A stretch of 64,000 nt of DNA from Oceanobacillus bengalensis (lineage in GTDB: Bacteria; Bacillota; Bacilli; Bacillales; Amphibacillaceae), in assembly GCF_003628445.1 (NCBI RefSeq), contig NZ_RBZO01000010.1:1-64000 (forward strand), read 5' to 3'. Made by a program: the position numbers and the translations under genes. The stretch's first letter is position 1. Each line of letters starts with the position of its first letter. The notes under the pieces are model-generated. The model had not been told where the DNA came from. It did no database searches and worked only from the letters and a program-made list of their open reading frames with translations. Below, one piece after another: positions 45,680-55,349 of the stretch.

Positions 45680-47725
45680 ATGAAAAAGGTGGTAATTGTT
45701 GGTGCTGGAAAAGGGGGCAGTATTCTATTAAAGTTATTGCTTACCATTCGAAAAATGGAAGTAATAGCCGTAATTGATAAAAACCCAACAGCTATTGGGT
45801 TTGAACTTGCAAGAAGACATCATATTGCTACAGATTTGTCATGGGAGAAATGGTTACAGCGCGAAGTTGATATCGTTATTGAAACAACGGGTGAAAAACA
45901 GGTTTTAGATGAATTAATTAAGCTGAGTAAAGGGAAAAATGTTGTCATACCTGGTTCGATAGCTTATATTATTTCTGAACTGTTTAGTGAAAAAGAATCG
46001 TTATTGGATCAATTAAAACAACTGTCAAATAATCAAGAGCTCATTTTAAGTCATATACGGGATGGCATGATTATTGTAGATGCAGATGGAATTGTTCAAT
46101 TTATAAATACCAGTGCAGAGAACATTATTGGTGTTTCCAATCAAGCGTCAAAAGGGAAACATATGGAGCAAATTGTTACAAATACAAGGTTAATAGACGT
46201 TTTACATACGCAGAAAAAGGAAGTAAATCAAAGGTTTCTACTGGGAAATGGGAAAAAAATAATTACAACCCGTATACCAGTTATAAATAAAGATAATCAA
46301 TTAATTGGTGCATTTGCTGTTTTTAAAGATATGACAGAAGTGATTAAGTTGGCAGAAGAAAATACGGATTTGAATGAAATTAAAACGATGTTAGAGGCAA
46401 TTATTTATTCATCTGATGAAGCAATAAGTGTTGTTGATGAAAAAGGAAACGGTTTAATGATTAACCCAGCATACACAAAAATAACTGGACTAACAGACAA
46501 AGAAGTTATTGGAAAACCTGCTTCTACAGATATTTCAGAAGGCGAAAGCATGCATATGAAAGTGTTAGCAACTAGAAAATCCTTTCGTGGTGTGCGGATG
46601 AAAGTTGGACCAATGAAGAAAGATGTTGTCGTTAATGTCGCTCCAGTTATTGTGAAAGGGAAGGTGAAGGGAAGTATTGGCATTCTACATGATGTGTCAG
46701 AAATTAAATCTCTAACCAATCAATTAAAGCGAGCCCATCAAATTATCCGTAGCCTTGAAGCTAAATATACGTTTGATGATATCATCGGAACCTCAGCTGA
46801 AATGAGACTGGCACTAGAACAGGCTAAAGTTGGTGCTAAAACTCCTGCAACAGTCTTACTTAGAGGGGATTCTGGAACAGGGAAAGAGCTATTTGCACAT
46901 GCGATTCACAATGAAAGTGAAAGAAAACATAATAAATTTATACGTGTTAATTGTGCTGCAATTGCTGAATCAATTCTAGAAAGTGAATTATTTGGTTATG
47001 AAGATGGTGCTTTTTCTGGAGCAAAGCATGGTGGGAAGAAGGGACTGTTTGAAGAAGCGAACCATGGGAGTATTTTTCTTGATGAGATTGGAGAATTGTC
47101 TTTGAATACGCAGGCAAAGTTATTACGTGTCCTTCAGGAGAATGAAATCATTCGTGTCGGTGGGACAAAGCCAATCGTGATTGATGTACGAATCATTGCT
47201 GCAACGAATATTAATTTGGAAAGAGCGATTGTTAGTAAAACATTTCGAGAAGACCTATATTATCGTTTGAATCGATTGCCAATTTATATACCAAGTTTAA
47301 AAGAAAGAATAACGGATTTACCCTATTTAACTCGTCATATCATTCAAAAAATCAATCAAGATTATGGTAGAAATGTTAAAGATATCAGTGAAGAAGCTCT
47401 ACACAAATTAAAGGAATACAAATGGCCGGGTAATGTTAGAGAACTTGAAAATATAATTGGTAGAACCATTATTTATATGGAGATAAATGAAGAAACAATC
47501 CAGTATCACCATATTCCTAATTTGGAAATTACTACACAAAAGAAACACCAGTCTACATTGACTCCTTCAACAACGACGCTCCAACAAGCAATGGAGCAAT
47601 ATGAAAAAAATCATATTTATACATGTTACAAACAAAATGATTTTAATAAAACAAAGACAGCAAAAGCCTTAAATATTTCCATACGTAATTTATATTATAA
47701 GTTACAAAAATATCAGATTGAATAA
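45680..47725 (+). CDS. bkdR: BkdR, sigma-54-dependent activator of the bkd operon
   Basis: 681 residues. Residues 1-110 are Rossmann-like (VVIVGAGKGGSILLKLL, VIETTGEKQV), then two PAS domains (about 125-220 and 240-350). The AAA+ domain has Walker A GDSGTGKELF and sigma-54 contact loop GAFSGA, where most family members have GAFTGA; a C-terminal Fis-type helix-turn-helix (NDFNKTKTAKALNISIRNLY) follows. ATG 45680 has GGGGGAAG upstream; the frame extends nine codons further. It should activate the -24/-12 promoter at 47807. Confidence 0.94.
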   Translation: MKKVVIVGAGKGGSILLKLLLTIRKMEVIAVIDKNPTAIGFELARRHHIATDLSWEKWLQREVDIVIETTGEKQVLDELIKLSKGKNVVIPGSIAYIISELFSEKESLLDQLKQLSNNQELILSHIRDGMIIVDADGIVQFINTSAENIIGVSNQASKGKHMEQIVTNTRLIDVLHTQKKEVNQRFLLGNGKKIITTRIPVINKDNQLIGAFAVFKDMTEVIKLAEENTDLNEIKTMLEAIIYSSDEAISVVDEKGNGLMINPAYTKITGLTDKEVIGKPASTDISEGESMHMKVLATRKSFRGVRMKVGPMKKDVVVNVAPVIVKGKVKGSIGILHDVSEIKSLTNQLKRAHQIIRSLEAKYTFDDIIGTSAEMRLALEQAKVGAKTPATVLLRGDSGTGKELFAHAIHNESERKHNKFIRVNCAAIAESILESELFGYEDGAFSGAKHGGKKGLFEEANHGSIFLDEIGELSLNTQAKLLRVLQENEIIRVGGTKPIVIDVRIIAATNINLERAIVSKTFREDLYYRLNRLPIYIPSLKERITDLPYLTRHIIQKINQDYGRNVKDISEEALHKLKEYKWPGNVRELENIIGRTIIYMEINEETIQYHHIPNLEITTQKKHQSTLTPSTTTLQQAMEQYEKNHIYTCYKQNDFNKTKTAKALNISIRNLYYKLQKYQIE

Positions 47726-47730
47726 CCTTG

Positions 47731-47756
47731 CTTGCAAATTTGTGCAGGTTTGCAAA
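47731..47756 (+). promoter_or_regulatory. Candidate BkdR upstream activating sequence
   Basis: TTGCAAATTTGTGCAGG followed by TTTGCAAAAT contains two TTGCAAA-type half sites in the gap between bkdR and the sigma-54 promoter, where an enhancer is expected. Assignment is inferred from position and symmetry only. Confidence 0.45.
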
Positions 47757-47806
47757 ATAATTCATGTGCTATTTAATATTAATGAAGCGCTTACAATGTA
47801 TAACAG

Positions 47807-47823
47807 TTGGCACGTTTTTTGCT
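47807..47823 (+). promoter_or_regulatory. Sigma-54 (SigL) promoter of the bkd operon
   Basis: TTGGCACGTTTTTTGCT matches the -24/-12 consensus TTGGCAC-N5-TTGCW exactly, with GG and GC ten bases apart. Confidence 0.93.
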
Positions 47824-47897
47824 ATATGATTGATGGATGATTGTTAAAGCTTATTTTCTTAGATGATGAATGAAAACATATAGAGGGGGAAATGATG

Positions 47898-48992
47898 ATG
47901 GGTATTTTTGAAAAAATGGAAATGTACGATTATGAACAAGTTGTTTTTTGTCAAGATAAAAATTCGGGGTTAAAAGCGATTATTGCCATTCACGACACAA
48001 CGCTTGGTCCTGCCTTAGGTGGTACAAGGATGTGGAAGTATGCTACAGAGGAAGAGGCCGTAGAAGATGCTTTTCGACTAGCGAAAGGGATGACTTATAA
48101 AAATGCCGCTGCTGGACTTGATTTAGGTGGTGGAAAAACGGTAATTATTGGTGATCCTAGAAAGGATAAAAATCCTGAATTATTAAGGGCGTTTGGGCGA
48201 TATGTTCAAAGTTTAAATGGTAGATATATTACAGCGGAAGACGTTGGGACAACAGAGCAAGATATGGATCTTATCCATTTGGAAACGGATTTTGTCACTG
48301 GTATTTCTCCAGAGTTTGGCTCTAGTGGGAATCCGTCACCAGTTACAGCTTATGGGGTTTATCGTGGGATGAAGGCAGCCGCAAAAGAGGCTTTCGGTGA
48401 TGATTCTTTAGAGGGGAGAACGATCGCTGTTCAAGGTGTCGGAAATGTAGCGTTCGCTTTATGTGAGTATTTGCATAAGGAAGGCGCAACGTTAATTGTT
48501 ACGGATATCAATAAAGAGGCCGTAAACCGTGCTGTAGATGCATTCGATGCAACTGCAGTAGACCCTAATGATATATACGATGTAGACTGTGATATATATG
48601 CTCCTTGTGCATTGGGAGCAACAATAAATGATGATACGATTAATCGATTAAAAGCAAAGGTAATTGCAGGTTCGGCGAATAATCAGTTAAAATCAGACTT
48701 TCATGGGGATATTGTATTTGAGAAGGGGATTGTGTACGCACCGGATTATATTATAAATTCTGGTGGTGTTATAAATGTAGCAGATGAGTTATATGGCTAT
48801 AACCGTGAACGTGTACTGAAGAAAGTTGGAATGCTTTATGATAGCTTATCAAATGTGTTTGAAATCTCAAGACGTGATAATATTCCAACTTATGTAGCGG
48901 CTGATCGAATGGCGGAAGAACGGATTGAATCGGTTAGAAAATCAAGGAGCCAATTTTTGGTTAATGAACACCATATATTAAGTAGAAGATAA
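47898..48992 (+). CDS. bcd: Leucine/branched-chain amino acid dehydrogenase
   Basis: 364 residues, the same length as B. subtilis Bcd. Signatures: [40 protein letters not shown] with the catalytic Lys, [11 protein letters not shown] (NAD fold). It deaminates leucine, valine and isoleucine to keto acids. Three ATGs occur in a row region (47892, 47895, 47898); the third has the best spacing from AGGGGG and matches family length. First gene under the sigma-54 promoter; ptb and buk, usually its neighbours, are absent. Confidence 0.94.
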   Translation: MGIFEKMEMYDYEQVVFCQDKNSGLKAIIAIHDTTLGPALGGTRMWKYATEEEAVEDAFRLAKGMTYKNAAAGLDLGGGKTVIIGDPRKDKNPELLRAFGRYVQSLNGRYITAEDVGTTEQDMDLIHLETDFVTGISPEFGSSGNPSPVTAYGVYRGMKAAAKEAFGDDSLEGRTIAVQGVGNVAFALCEYLHKEGATLIVTDINKEAVNRAVDAFDATAVDPNDIYDVDCDIYAPCALGATINDDTINRLKAKVIAGSANNQLKSDFHGDIVFEKGIVYAPDYIINSGGVINVADELYGYNRERVLKKVGMLYDSLSNVFEISRRDNIPTYVAADRMAEERIESVRKSRSQFLVNEHHILSRR

Positions 48993-48995
48993 GAA

Positions 48996-49197
48996 AAGCG
49001 GAAGCACCCGTTTAGCGACGTATGGGCTGCGCCCACGCAGCGCGTGGGTGGTTCGATTTTAATCGAACATTCCTACGGAGGAGATAAAGGAAACACGATG
49101 AGCGTATGCGTTAAGGAAGTTCGACTATGTCGAACTGTTATCGCACAGAGGTGAGGGAAGTCCACTTGTCGCTGGTCTGCTTGCGCTAGACACCGAA
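48996..49197. repeat. Interspersed repeat, family A, copy 3 (longest)
   Basis: Starts GCGGAAGCACCCGTTTAGC plus GACGTA and contains GGAGATAAAGGAAACACG and AGGTGAGGGAAGTC, all shared with 59396-59540. It is longer because of extra hairpins GGTTCGATTTTAATCGAAC and GTTCGACTATGTCGAAC. It separates bcd from lpdV. Confidence 0.8.
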
Positions 49198-49208
49198 ACA
49201 CAAAAATT

Positions 49209-49243
49209 AATACTTTCTCGTGTAATCCTGCACGAGAAAGTAT
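49209..49243 (+). other. Hairpin between bcd and lpdV
   Basis: Inverted repeat ATACTTTCTCGTG / CACGAGAAAGTAT with an eight-base loop. No T-run follows, so it is unlikely to be an intrinsic terminator. It may be an mRNA processing or stabilising structure. Confidence 0.55.
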
Positions 49244-49270
49244 ACCAATGAGTCAGGAGGAGTTGAAAAT

Positions 49271-50692
49271 ATGGCAGATGAATATGATTTGGTCATACTT
49301 GGCGGTGGTACAGGAGGCTATGTTGCAGCAATCCGAGCATCCCAATTAGGAATGAAGGTTGCAATCGTTGAAAAAGATAAACTAGGTGGTACTTGTTTGC
49401 ATAGGGGATGTATTCCTTCGAAAGCATTGTTACGTAGTGCAGAGGTTTATCAACAAACCAAAAAAGCGGATGAATACGGAATTGAGACAGAAAATACAAA
49501 ACCAAATTTCATGAAAATTCAAGAAAGAAAAAACACAATTGTAGACACATTGCATAATGGTGTGAAAGGATTAATGAAAAAAGGAAAGATAGATGTTTAT
49601 TATGGGTTTGGAAGAATTTTAGGACCGAGTATCTTTTCACCGATTCCAGGGACGATTTCAATAGAATATGAGAATGATCAAGAAAATACGATGATTGTTC
49701 CAAAAAATATTCTTATTGCGACTGGTTCTTCTCCGAGTACATTACCTGGACTCACGATAGATGGTGAATATGTGATGAAATCTGATGATGCATTATCGAT
49801 GAAAGAGTTGCCAAAGTCCATCGTAATTGTGGGTGGCGGCGTAATCGGAATCGAATGGGCATCTATGCTAGCAGACTTTGGTGTGAATGTAACCGTTATT
49901 GAATATCAGAAACAAATTTTACCAACAGTTGATGAAGAAATTGCAAAAGAATTGGAAAGACTTTTAAAGAAAAAAGGAATAACAATTGTAAAAGGTGCTA
50001 AAGTTCTTCCTGAAACATTGGTTAAAGATGGGGAAGTTAGTATCGATGCAGTAATAGGTGATGAAACGATAACTTTTACTGCAAATAAAATGTTAGTATC
50101 AGTGGGACGTAAAGCCAATACAACAAACATTGGAATAGAAAATACAGATATTACATTGCAGAATGGGTATATTCAGACGAATGATTTCTTTCAAACAAAG
50201 GAATCCCATATCTATGCGATTGGTGATGTTGTTGGCGGCATGCAACTAGCACATGTTGCCTCACATGAAGGCATTATCGCTGTAGAACACATGGCTGGTG
50301 AAGAACCATACCTGATCGATGAGAACAACATAGCAAGTTGTATCTATTCAAATCCCGAAGTTGCAAGCATTGGGATGACGGAGGAGCAAGCAAGAGAACG
50401 AGGTTTTTCAGTGAAAATTGGAAAGTTTCCGTTTAAAGCAATAGGAAAGGCACTTGTATACGGGGAAACGGAAGGTTTTGTGAAGATTATTGCTGACAAG
50501 AAAACAGATGATATATTAGGGATTCACATGCTCGGTCCCCATGTAACCGATATGATTTCAGAAGCAAGTCTTGCAAAAATGCTTGATGCAACACCATGGG
50601 AAATTGGAGGGACAATTCATGCCCATCCAAGTCTTTCGGAAATAATGGGTGAAGCCGCACTTGCAGTTGAAGGGAAACAAATTCATGGGTAA
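49271..50692 (+). CDS. lpdV: Dihydrolipoamide dehydrogenase (E3) of branched-chain keto acid dehydrogenase
   Basis: 473 residues. FAD motif GGGTGGYVAAIRA, redox disulfide GGTCLHRGCIPSKAL, NAD motif VGGGVIGIEWASMLADFG and C-terminal HAHPSLSEIMGEA. It reoxidises lipoyl-E2. AGGAGGAG upstream. Branched-chain assignment comes from the downstream bkdAA-AB-B genes. Confidence 0.95.
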   Translation: MADEYDLVILGGGTGGYVAAIRASQLGMKVAIVEKDKLGGTCLHRGCIPSKALLRSAEVYQQTKKADEYGIETENTKPNFMKIQERKNTIVDTLHNGVKGLMKKGKIDVYYGFGRILGPSIFSPIPGTISIEYENDQENTMIVPKNILIATGSSPSTLPGLTIDGEYVMKSDDALSMKELPKSIVIVGGGVIGIEWASMLADFGVNVTVIEYQKQILPTVDEEIAKELERLLKKKGITIVKGAKVLPETLVKDGEVSIDAVIGDETITFTANKMLVSVGRKANTTNIGIENTDITLQNGYIQTNDFFQTKESHIYAIGDVVGGMQLAHVASHEGIIAVEHMAGEEPYLIDENNIASCIYSNPEVASIGMTEEQARERGFSVKIGKFPFKAIGKALVYGETEGFVKIIADKKTDDILGIHMLGPHVTDMISEASLAKMLDATPWEIGGTIHAHPSLSEIMGEAALAVEGKQIHG

Positions 50693-50726
50693 AGGAAATA
50701 GAGGTTATTTTTAAGGAGGGATAGTA

Positions 50727-51713
50727 ATGACAAGTAGACATAAGCAATTAGGTTTATCGGATGAGCAAGTAATCGAAATGTATAAAACGATGTTACTTGC
50801 TAGGAGAATTGATGAGAGAATGTGGCTATTAAATCGTTCTGGTAAGATTCCGTTTGTTATATCCTGCCAAGGCCAAGAGGCAATGCAAGTGGGGGCTAGC
50901 TTTGCATTAAATAGAAAAGTAGATTTTGTCGCACCATATTACCGTGATCTCGGTATTGTACTTTCGTTTGGCATGACTGCAAAGGAATTAATGTTATCTG
51001 CCTTTGCCAAAGCGGAAGACCCTAACTCTGGTGGAAGACAAATGCCTGGGCATTTTGGTCAAAAGAAAAATCGGATTCTATCAGGTTCATCGCCAGTTAC
51101 AACACAGGTACCACATGCAGTTGGCGTTGCTTTAGCTGGCAAAATGGAGAAAAAGGATTTTGTATCCTTTGTTACTTTAGGAGAAGGCTCATCGAATCAG
51201 GGGGATTTTCATGAAGGATTAAATTTTGCTGGTGTACACAAGCTGCCTGTTATTACAATGGTAGAAAATAATAAGTATGCTATTTCTGTACCGATGGAGA
51301 AACAAATTGCCAGTGAAAATGTTTCTATTCGTGCGAAAAGTTATGGAATGACTGGTGTCACAGTGGATGGAAATGACTTGTTCGCTGTGTATGAAGCTGT
51401 AAAGGCTGCCAGAGAACGTGCCCTGAACGGGGAAGGCCCATCTTTAATTGAGGCTGTTTCTTATCGCCTAACTGCTCATTCCAGTGACGATGATGATAGA
51501 TATCGAGAAAAAGAGGAAGTAAATGAGGCAAAGAAAAAGGATGCAATTGTAGCCTTTGCCAATGAACTCGAAGCTGCTGGTATTATATCAGAAACGCAAA
51601 TTTCGGATATTGAAGAGGAAGTAATGGGAATTGTGAACGAAGCAACAGACTATGCTGAAAATGCTGCGTATGCAGATCCAGAACATGCTTTGAAATACGT
51701 ATATGAAGAGTAA
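50727..51713 (+). CDS. bkdAA: Branched-chain 2-oxoacid dehydrogenase E1 alpha subunit
   Basis: 328 residues. Thiamine diphosphate motif GEGSSNQGDFHEGLN, plus YYRDLGIVLSFGMT and HSSDDDDRYR phospho-loop region. With BkdAB it decarboxylates keto acids and transfers acyl to lipoyl-E2. AAGGAGGG upstream; 12 bases before bkdAB. Confidence 0.95.
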   Translation: MTSRHKQLGLSDEQVIEMYKTMLLARRIDERMWLLNRSGKIPFVISCQGQEAMQVGASFALNRKVDFVAPYYRDLGIVLSFGMTAKELMLSAFAKAEDPNSGGRQMPGHFGQKKNRILSGSSPVTTQVPHAVGVALAGKMEKKDFVSFVTLGEGSSNQGDFHEGLNFAGVHKLPVITMVENNKYAISVPMEKQIASENVSIRAKSYGMTGVTVDGNDLFAVYEAVKAARERALNGEGPSLIEAVSYRLTAHSSDDDDRYREKEEVNEAKKKDAIVAFANELEAAGIISETQISDIEEEVMGIVNEATDYAENAAYADPEHALKYVYEE

Positions 51714-51725
51714 GGAGGGGAAAAT

Positions 51726-52709
51726 ATGGCGGTGATGACTTATATTCAAGCGATTACAACAGCATTAAGAGAAGAAATGATTCGTGATGAAAAGGTCTTT
51801 ATACTGGGTGAAGATGTTGGGAAAAAAGGTGGCGTATTTCGTGCTACAGATGGTTTGTATGATACATTTGGTGAGGATAGAGTTTTAGATACGCCACTAA
51901 GTGAATCAGCTATTGCTGGTGTTGGAATTGGTGCTGCGATGTATGGCATGAGACCAATTGCAGAAATGCAGTTTGCTGATTTTATTTTACCAGCTGTTAA
52001 TCAAATTATTTCAGAGGCTGCTAAATTGCGTTATCGTTCCAATAATGATTGGAACGCACCGATAACCATACGTGCACCATATGGCGGTGGTGTTCATGGG
52101 GCTCTTTATCATTCTCAATCGATTGAGTCCATCTTTGCTAATCAGCCTGGATTAAAAATCGTTATGCCGTCTACACCGTATGATGCCAAAGGATTATTAA
52201 AAGCAGCAATCAGAGATAATGACCCAGTCCTTTTCTTTGAGCATAAACGGGCATACCGATTACTGAAAGGTGAAGTTCCAGAAGAAGACTACGTTCTACC
52301 AATTGGTAAGGCTGATGTCAAAAGAGAGGGTACGGATATAACGGTTATTACGTATGGTCTATGTGTTCATTTCGCCCTTCAAGCTGCGGAGAAGTTAGCG
52401 GAGGAAGGAATAAGCACGCATATTTTAGATTTAAGGACCGTCTATCCACTTGATAAAGATGCAATCATTGAGGCTGCTAAGAAGACTGGAAAAGTATTAT
52501 TGATTACGGAAGATAATCTGGAAGGCAGCATTATCGGAGAAGTCGCGGCAATTATTGCAGAAAATTGTTTATTCGATCTTGATGCACCGATAAAACGGTT
52601 AGCAGGACCGGATGTCCCTGCGATGCCATATGCACCTACAATGGAGAAGTTTTTTATGGTGAATCCAGAGAAATGTGAAAAAGCGATGCGTGATTTAGCA
52701 GAATTTTAA
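51726..52709 (+). CDS. bkdAB: Branched-chain 2-oxoacid dehydrogenase E1 beta subunit
   Basis: 327 residues. GEDVGKKGGVFRAT, DTPLSESAIAGVGIGAAM and the C-terminal transketolase domain (DLRTVYPLDKDAI). Completes the E1 heterotetramer. AAGGAGGGG upstream. Confidence 0.95.
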   Translation: MAVMTYIQAITTALREEMIRDEKVFILGEDVGKKGGVFRATDGLYDTFGEDRVLDTPLSESAIAGVGIGAAMYGMRPIAEMQFADFILPAVNQIISEAAKLRYRSNNDWNAPITIRAPYGGGVHGALYHSQSIESIFANQPGLKIVMPSTPYDAKGLLKAAIRDNDPVLFFEHKRAYRLLKGEVPEEDYVLPIGKADVKREGTDITVITYGLCVHFALQAAEKLAEEGISTHILDLRTVYPLDKDAIIEAAKKTGKVLLITEDNLEGSIIGEVAAIIAENCLFDLDAPIKRLAGPDVPAMPYAPTMEKFFMVNPEKCEKAMRDLAEF

Positions 52710-52727
52710 TTGTAAGGAGGGTATTTG

Positions 52728-53978
52728 ATGGCAATAGAACAAATTACGATGCCACAATTAGGTGAAAGTGTCACAGAGGGAACGATTAGTACATGGCTTG
52801 TTGATGTTGGGGATAAAGTAAATAAATATGACCCACTAGCTGAAGTGTTAACAGATAAAGTGAATGCAGAAGTGCCTTCCTCCTATACAGGTATCATTAA
52901 AGAACTAATTGTAAATGAAGGAGAAACAGTAGCTGTTGGTGAAGTCATCTGTAAGATAGAAACCGTTCAGGCGTCTACAAAAGATGCATCACCTGAGGAA
53001 GTTAAAAACGGTGAGCTAGAGGAAGTAACTACAAATGATTTATCAATGAAGAAAAGATATTCACCAGCCGTTCTAAGATTAGCTCAGGATCATAATATTG
53101 ACTTAACGAATGTTGATGGAACTGGAAGAGCCGGCAGAATTACTAGGAAAGATATTGAATCCATAATGAAACAAGGTGTGAGAGCAACATCCAGTGCGTC
53201 ACCAGACACTTCTACTACAACAAAAGAAATTATTCCACAACAAAATACAGAGAAGAAAGCTTCCCCAGTTGTTCATACAGGAGATATTGAAATTCCTGTA
53301 ACTGGTATTAGAAAAGTGATTGCCAATAATATGGTTAAATCAAAACAAGAAATTCCGCATGCTTGGATGACAGTCGAAGTAGATGTAACCGACTTAGTTA
53401 CTTGCAGAAATCAAGTAAAGGAAGAATTTAAACAAAAGGAAGGATTTAGTATAACCTATTTTGCTTTTTTCGTTAAAGCAGTAGCGACTGCTCTAAAAGA
53501 ATATCCAGCAATAAATAGTACATGGGCTGGCGATAAAATAATACAGCGAAAGGATATCAATTTGTCCATCGCAGTAGCAACAGACAACGAACTTTTTGTT
53601 CCTGTTATAAAACTAGCTGATGAAAAGAGTATAAAAGGAATTGCTAAAGAAATAAATGAACTAGCTACTAAGGCGAGGGCACATAAGTTAAGCGGGCAAG
53701 ATATTCAGGGTGGTACGTTTACAGTCAATAATACGGGATCATTTGGCTCGGTTCATTCAATGGGGATTATCAATCATCCACAAGCAGCAATTCTACAAGT
53801 TGAATCTATCGTAAAACGTCCAGTCATCATAAATAATATGTTTGCTGCAAGGGATATGGTGAATCTATGTTTATCTTTAGATCATCGTATTTTAGATGGA
53901 CTCGTTTGCGGTAGATTCTTAGCACGGGTAAAAGAGATCCTTGAAAATATGAATAAAGATACGATCAATATTTATTAA
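52728..53978 (+). CDS. bkdB: Branched-chain 2-oxoacid dehydrogenase E2 (dihydrolipoyl acyltransferase)
   Basis: 416 residues. Lipoyl domain 1-80 with EVLTDKVNAEV (lipoylated Lys), peripheral subunit-binding domain around 110-145 (YSPAVLRLAQDHNIDL), a Ser/Thr-rich linker, and the catalytic domain ending with SLDHRILDG (active His and Asp). ATG 52728 has AAGGAGGG upstream; a TTG one codon earlier is in frame. Last gene of the operon. Confidence 0.95.
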   Translation: MAIEQITMPQLGESVTEGTISTWLVDVGDKVNKYDPLAEVLTDKVNAEVPSSYTGIIKELIVNEGETVAVGEVICKIETVQASTKDASPEEVKNGELEEVTTNDLSMKKRYSPAVLRLAQDHNIDLTNVDGTGRAGRITRKDIESIMKQGVRATSSASPDTSTTTKEIIPQQNTEKKASPVVHTGDIEIPVTGIRKVIANNMVKSKQEIPHAWMTVEVDVTDLVTCRNQVKEEFKQKEGFSITYFAFFVKAVATALKEYPAINSTWAGDKIIQRKDINLSIAVATDNELFVPVIKLADEKSIKGIAKEINELATKARAHKLSGQDIQGGTFTVNNTGSFGSVHSMGIINHPQAAILQVESIVKRPVIINNMFAARDMVNLCLSLDHRILDGLVCGRFLARVKEILENMNKDTINIY

Positions 53979-54080
53979 GATTTTCTTTCATTTTGCGTGC
54001 CCAAGTAATATGAATTGAAAATACTTTTTAAACTTGGTACTCTAGGGTTACACGATACTTACAAAAGGAGATGCTGTTAC

Positions 54081-54512
54081 ATGGATTTTAACTTATTTAT
54101 GAATGACGTTGTTGACGCAGCGCGAAAAGATATAACAGAAGCGGGATATGAGGAATTAAAAACTCCAGAAGAAGTAGACGCTGCATTAAAACAACAAGGT
54201 ACTGCATTAGTAATGATTAATTCAACTTGCGGTTGTGCTGGTGGTGTTGCACGTCCAGCTGCTGCTAACTCTATCCATTATGATAAGCGTCCAGACCACT
54301 TGTACACTGTTTTTGCTGGTCAAGACAGGGAAGCAACGGAAAAAGCACGTGAATACTTCGAAGGATTCCCACCATCATCACCATCTTTTGCATTATTAAA
54401 AGATGGAAAAATTGTAACAATGGTTGAGCGTCATGACATTGAAGGGTACAGTGCGATGGAAGTAACGAATAAACTTCAAGACGTTTTCGAAAAGCATTGT
54501 GAAGAAGTGTAA
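54081..54512 (+). CDS. brxB: Bacilliredoxin BrxB (YqiW family)
   Basis: 143 residues, thioredoxin-like fold with the CGC active-site motif in NSTCGCAGG. It removes bacillithiol from S-bacillithiolated proteins. ATG 54081 has AAAAGGAG upstream; the frame is open 22 codons further, but that part is not conserved. Position after bkdB matches B. subtilis (yqiW). Confidence 0.95.
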   Translation: MDFNLFMNDVVDAARKDITEAGYEELKTPEEVDAALKQQGTALVMINSTCGCAGGVARPAAANSIHYDKRPDHLYTVFAGQDREATEKAREYFEGFPPSSPSFALLKDGKIVTMVERHDIEGYSAMEVTNKLQDVFEKHCEEV

Positions 54513-54530
54513 AATAGTATATTAATATGA

Positions 54531-54567
54531 AACGAGGCTGTCTTTATGAAGACTGCCTCGTTTTTGT
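54531..54567 (+). terminator. Terminator of brxB
   Basis: Stem AACGAGGC / GCCTCGTT with an imperfect loop part TGTCTT...AAGACT, followed by TTTTT. Confidence 0.85.
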
Positions 54568-54599
54568 AAGGTTCTTATCGTATTGTTTTGTCGCTGTTG

Positions 54600-54985
54600 A
54601 TGTAAAATACGCAGTAACCTGAGATAGTACTCTACCACCGTTCCGGCAATACACTTCGCTTTCCGTGGGCGGCTGGTGAGCCTCCTCCGTGCTGACGCAC
54701 TACGTAGTCTCACCTATGCCTATGCTCCCACAGGAGTCTGCGTGTATTGCCTCCACTAGGTTTGTGCTATTCAACTTTGTAATGTTAATACCGCTAATAT
54801 GATGGTTGATTGTAGCGGAGGGCAGTCGACTCCTGCGGGAAAAGCACGTGTCCGAAGACCAGGAAGAAGCGTTCTTTGCTTCTGAGGGGGCTGAGGCCGT
54901 GCCCGCGGAAAGCGTACTGCCCGCAGCGGAAATCAACGCGCACTAACTGTACACTTTACATCTTTTACGCAGCAGCTTATACTTT
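54600..54985. repeat. Interspersed GC-rich repeats, family B, copy 4 (probably two fused units)
   Basis: Left part (54640-54760) has ACCGTTCCGG, TTCGCTTTCCGTGGGCGG and TGGTGAGCCTCCTCCG; right part (54791-54940) is the reverse complement of 32652-32721 and continues into CCGCGGAAAGCGTACTGCCCG. The two parts face each other, so the block may be two copies in opposite orientation. It fills the gap between brxB and the Prli42-like gene. Confidence 0.75.
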
Positions 54986-54988
54986 GCT

Positions 54989-55036
54989 AAAAAAGCAATA
55001 GAGACTGTCTCGTATTAGATTCAGTCTCTATTGCTA
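54989..55036 (-). terminator. Terminator of the Prli42-like gene
   Basis: Stem AGCAATAGAGACTG (54994-55007) / CAGTCTCTATTGCT (55022-55035), followed by six T on the minus strand. Confidence 0.85.
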
Positions 55037-55066
55037 GTATATTCGTTTCCATAAAGGAAGATAAAA

Positions 55067-55210
55067 TTATAAAGATATAAAATATGCCAGTCCCATTGTT
55101 ATGGTAGACAGTACCATTGCAAAAATCATTATATACACAATTAACTTTTGTCTTTTCTCACGTTTTGATTTTTTTCTTGGTGCGCTCGTGGTATTTGTTT
55201 TCGTAGCCAA
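55067..55210 (-). CDS. Prli42-like membrane miniprotein (DUF4044)
   Basis: 47 codons, too short for the usual length cut-off. TTG start at 55210 preceded by AAAGGAGG at nine-base spacing. The N-terminus is Thr-rich then basic (PRKKSKREKRQK), followed by one transmembrane helix LIVYIMIFAMVLSTITMGLA and a three-residue end. This resembles Prli42, the stressosome-anchoring miniprotein of Listeria and its bacillar homologues. It has its own terminator. Identification rests on the K-x-IVYIM..AM.LS pattern from memory. Confidence 0.8.
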   Translation of the reverse strand: MATKTNTTSAPRKKSKREKRQKLIVYIMIFAMVLSTITMGLAYFISL

Positions 55211-55349
55211 AATACGTCCTCCTTTAATAAATCGATATTACTATTATTTTAACTTGAAAATTTATTCTGGACAAGTACTAAGAAATGATTGAAAATAGAA
55301 TATATAATGTATTATTCGTAATATCATAGAGAGAATGGGGGTTTTCTTG

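Noticed and set aside
55101-55292. 63-codon plus-strand frame
   Set aside because: It is antisense to the better supported 47-codon Prli42-like gene.
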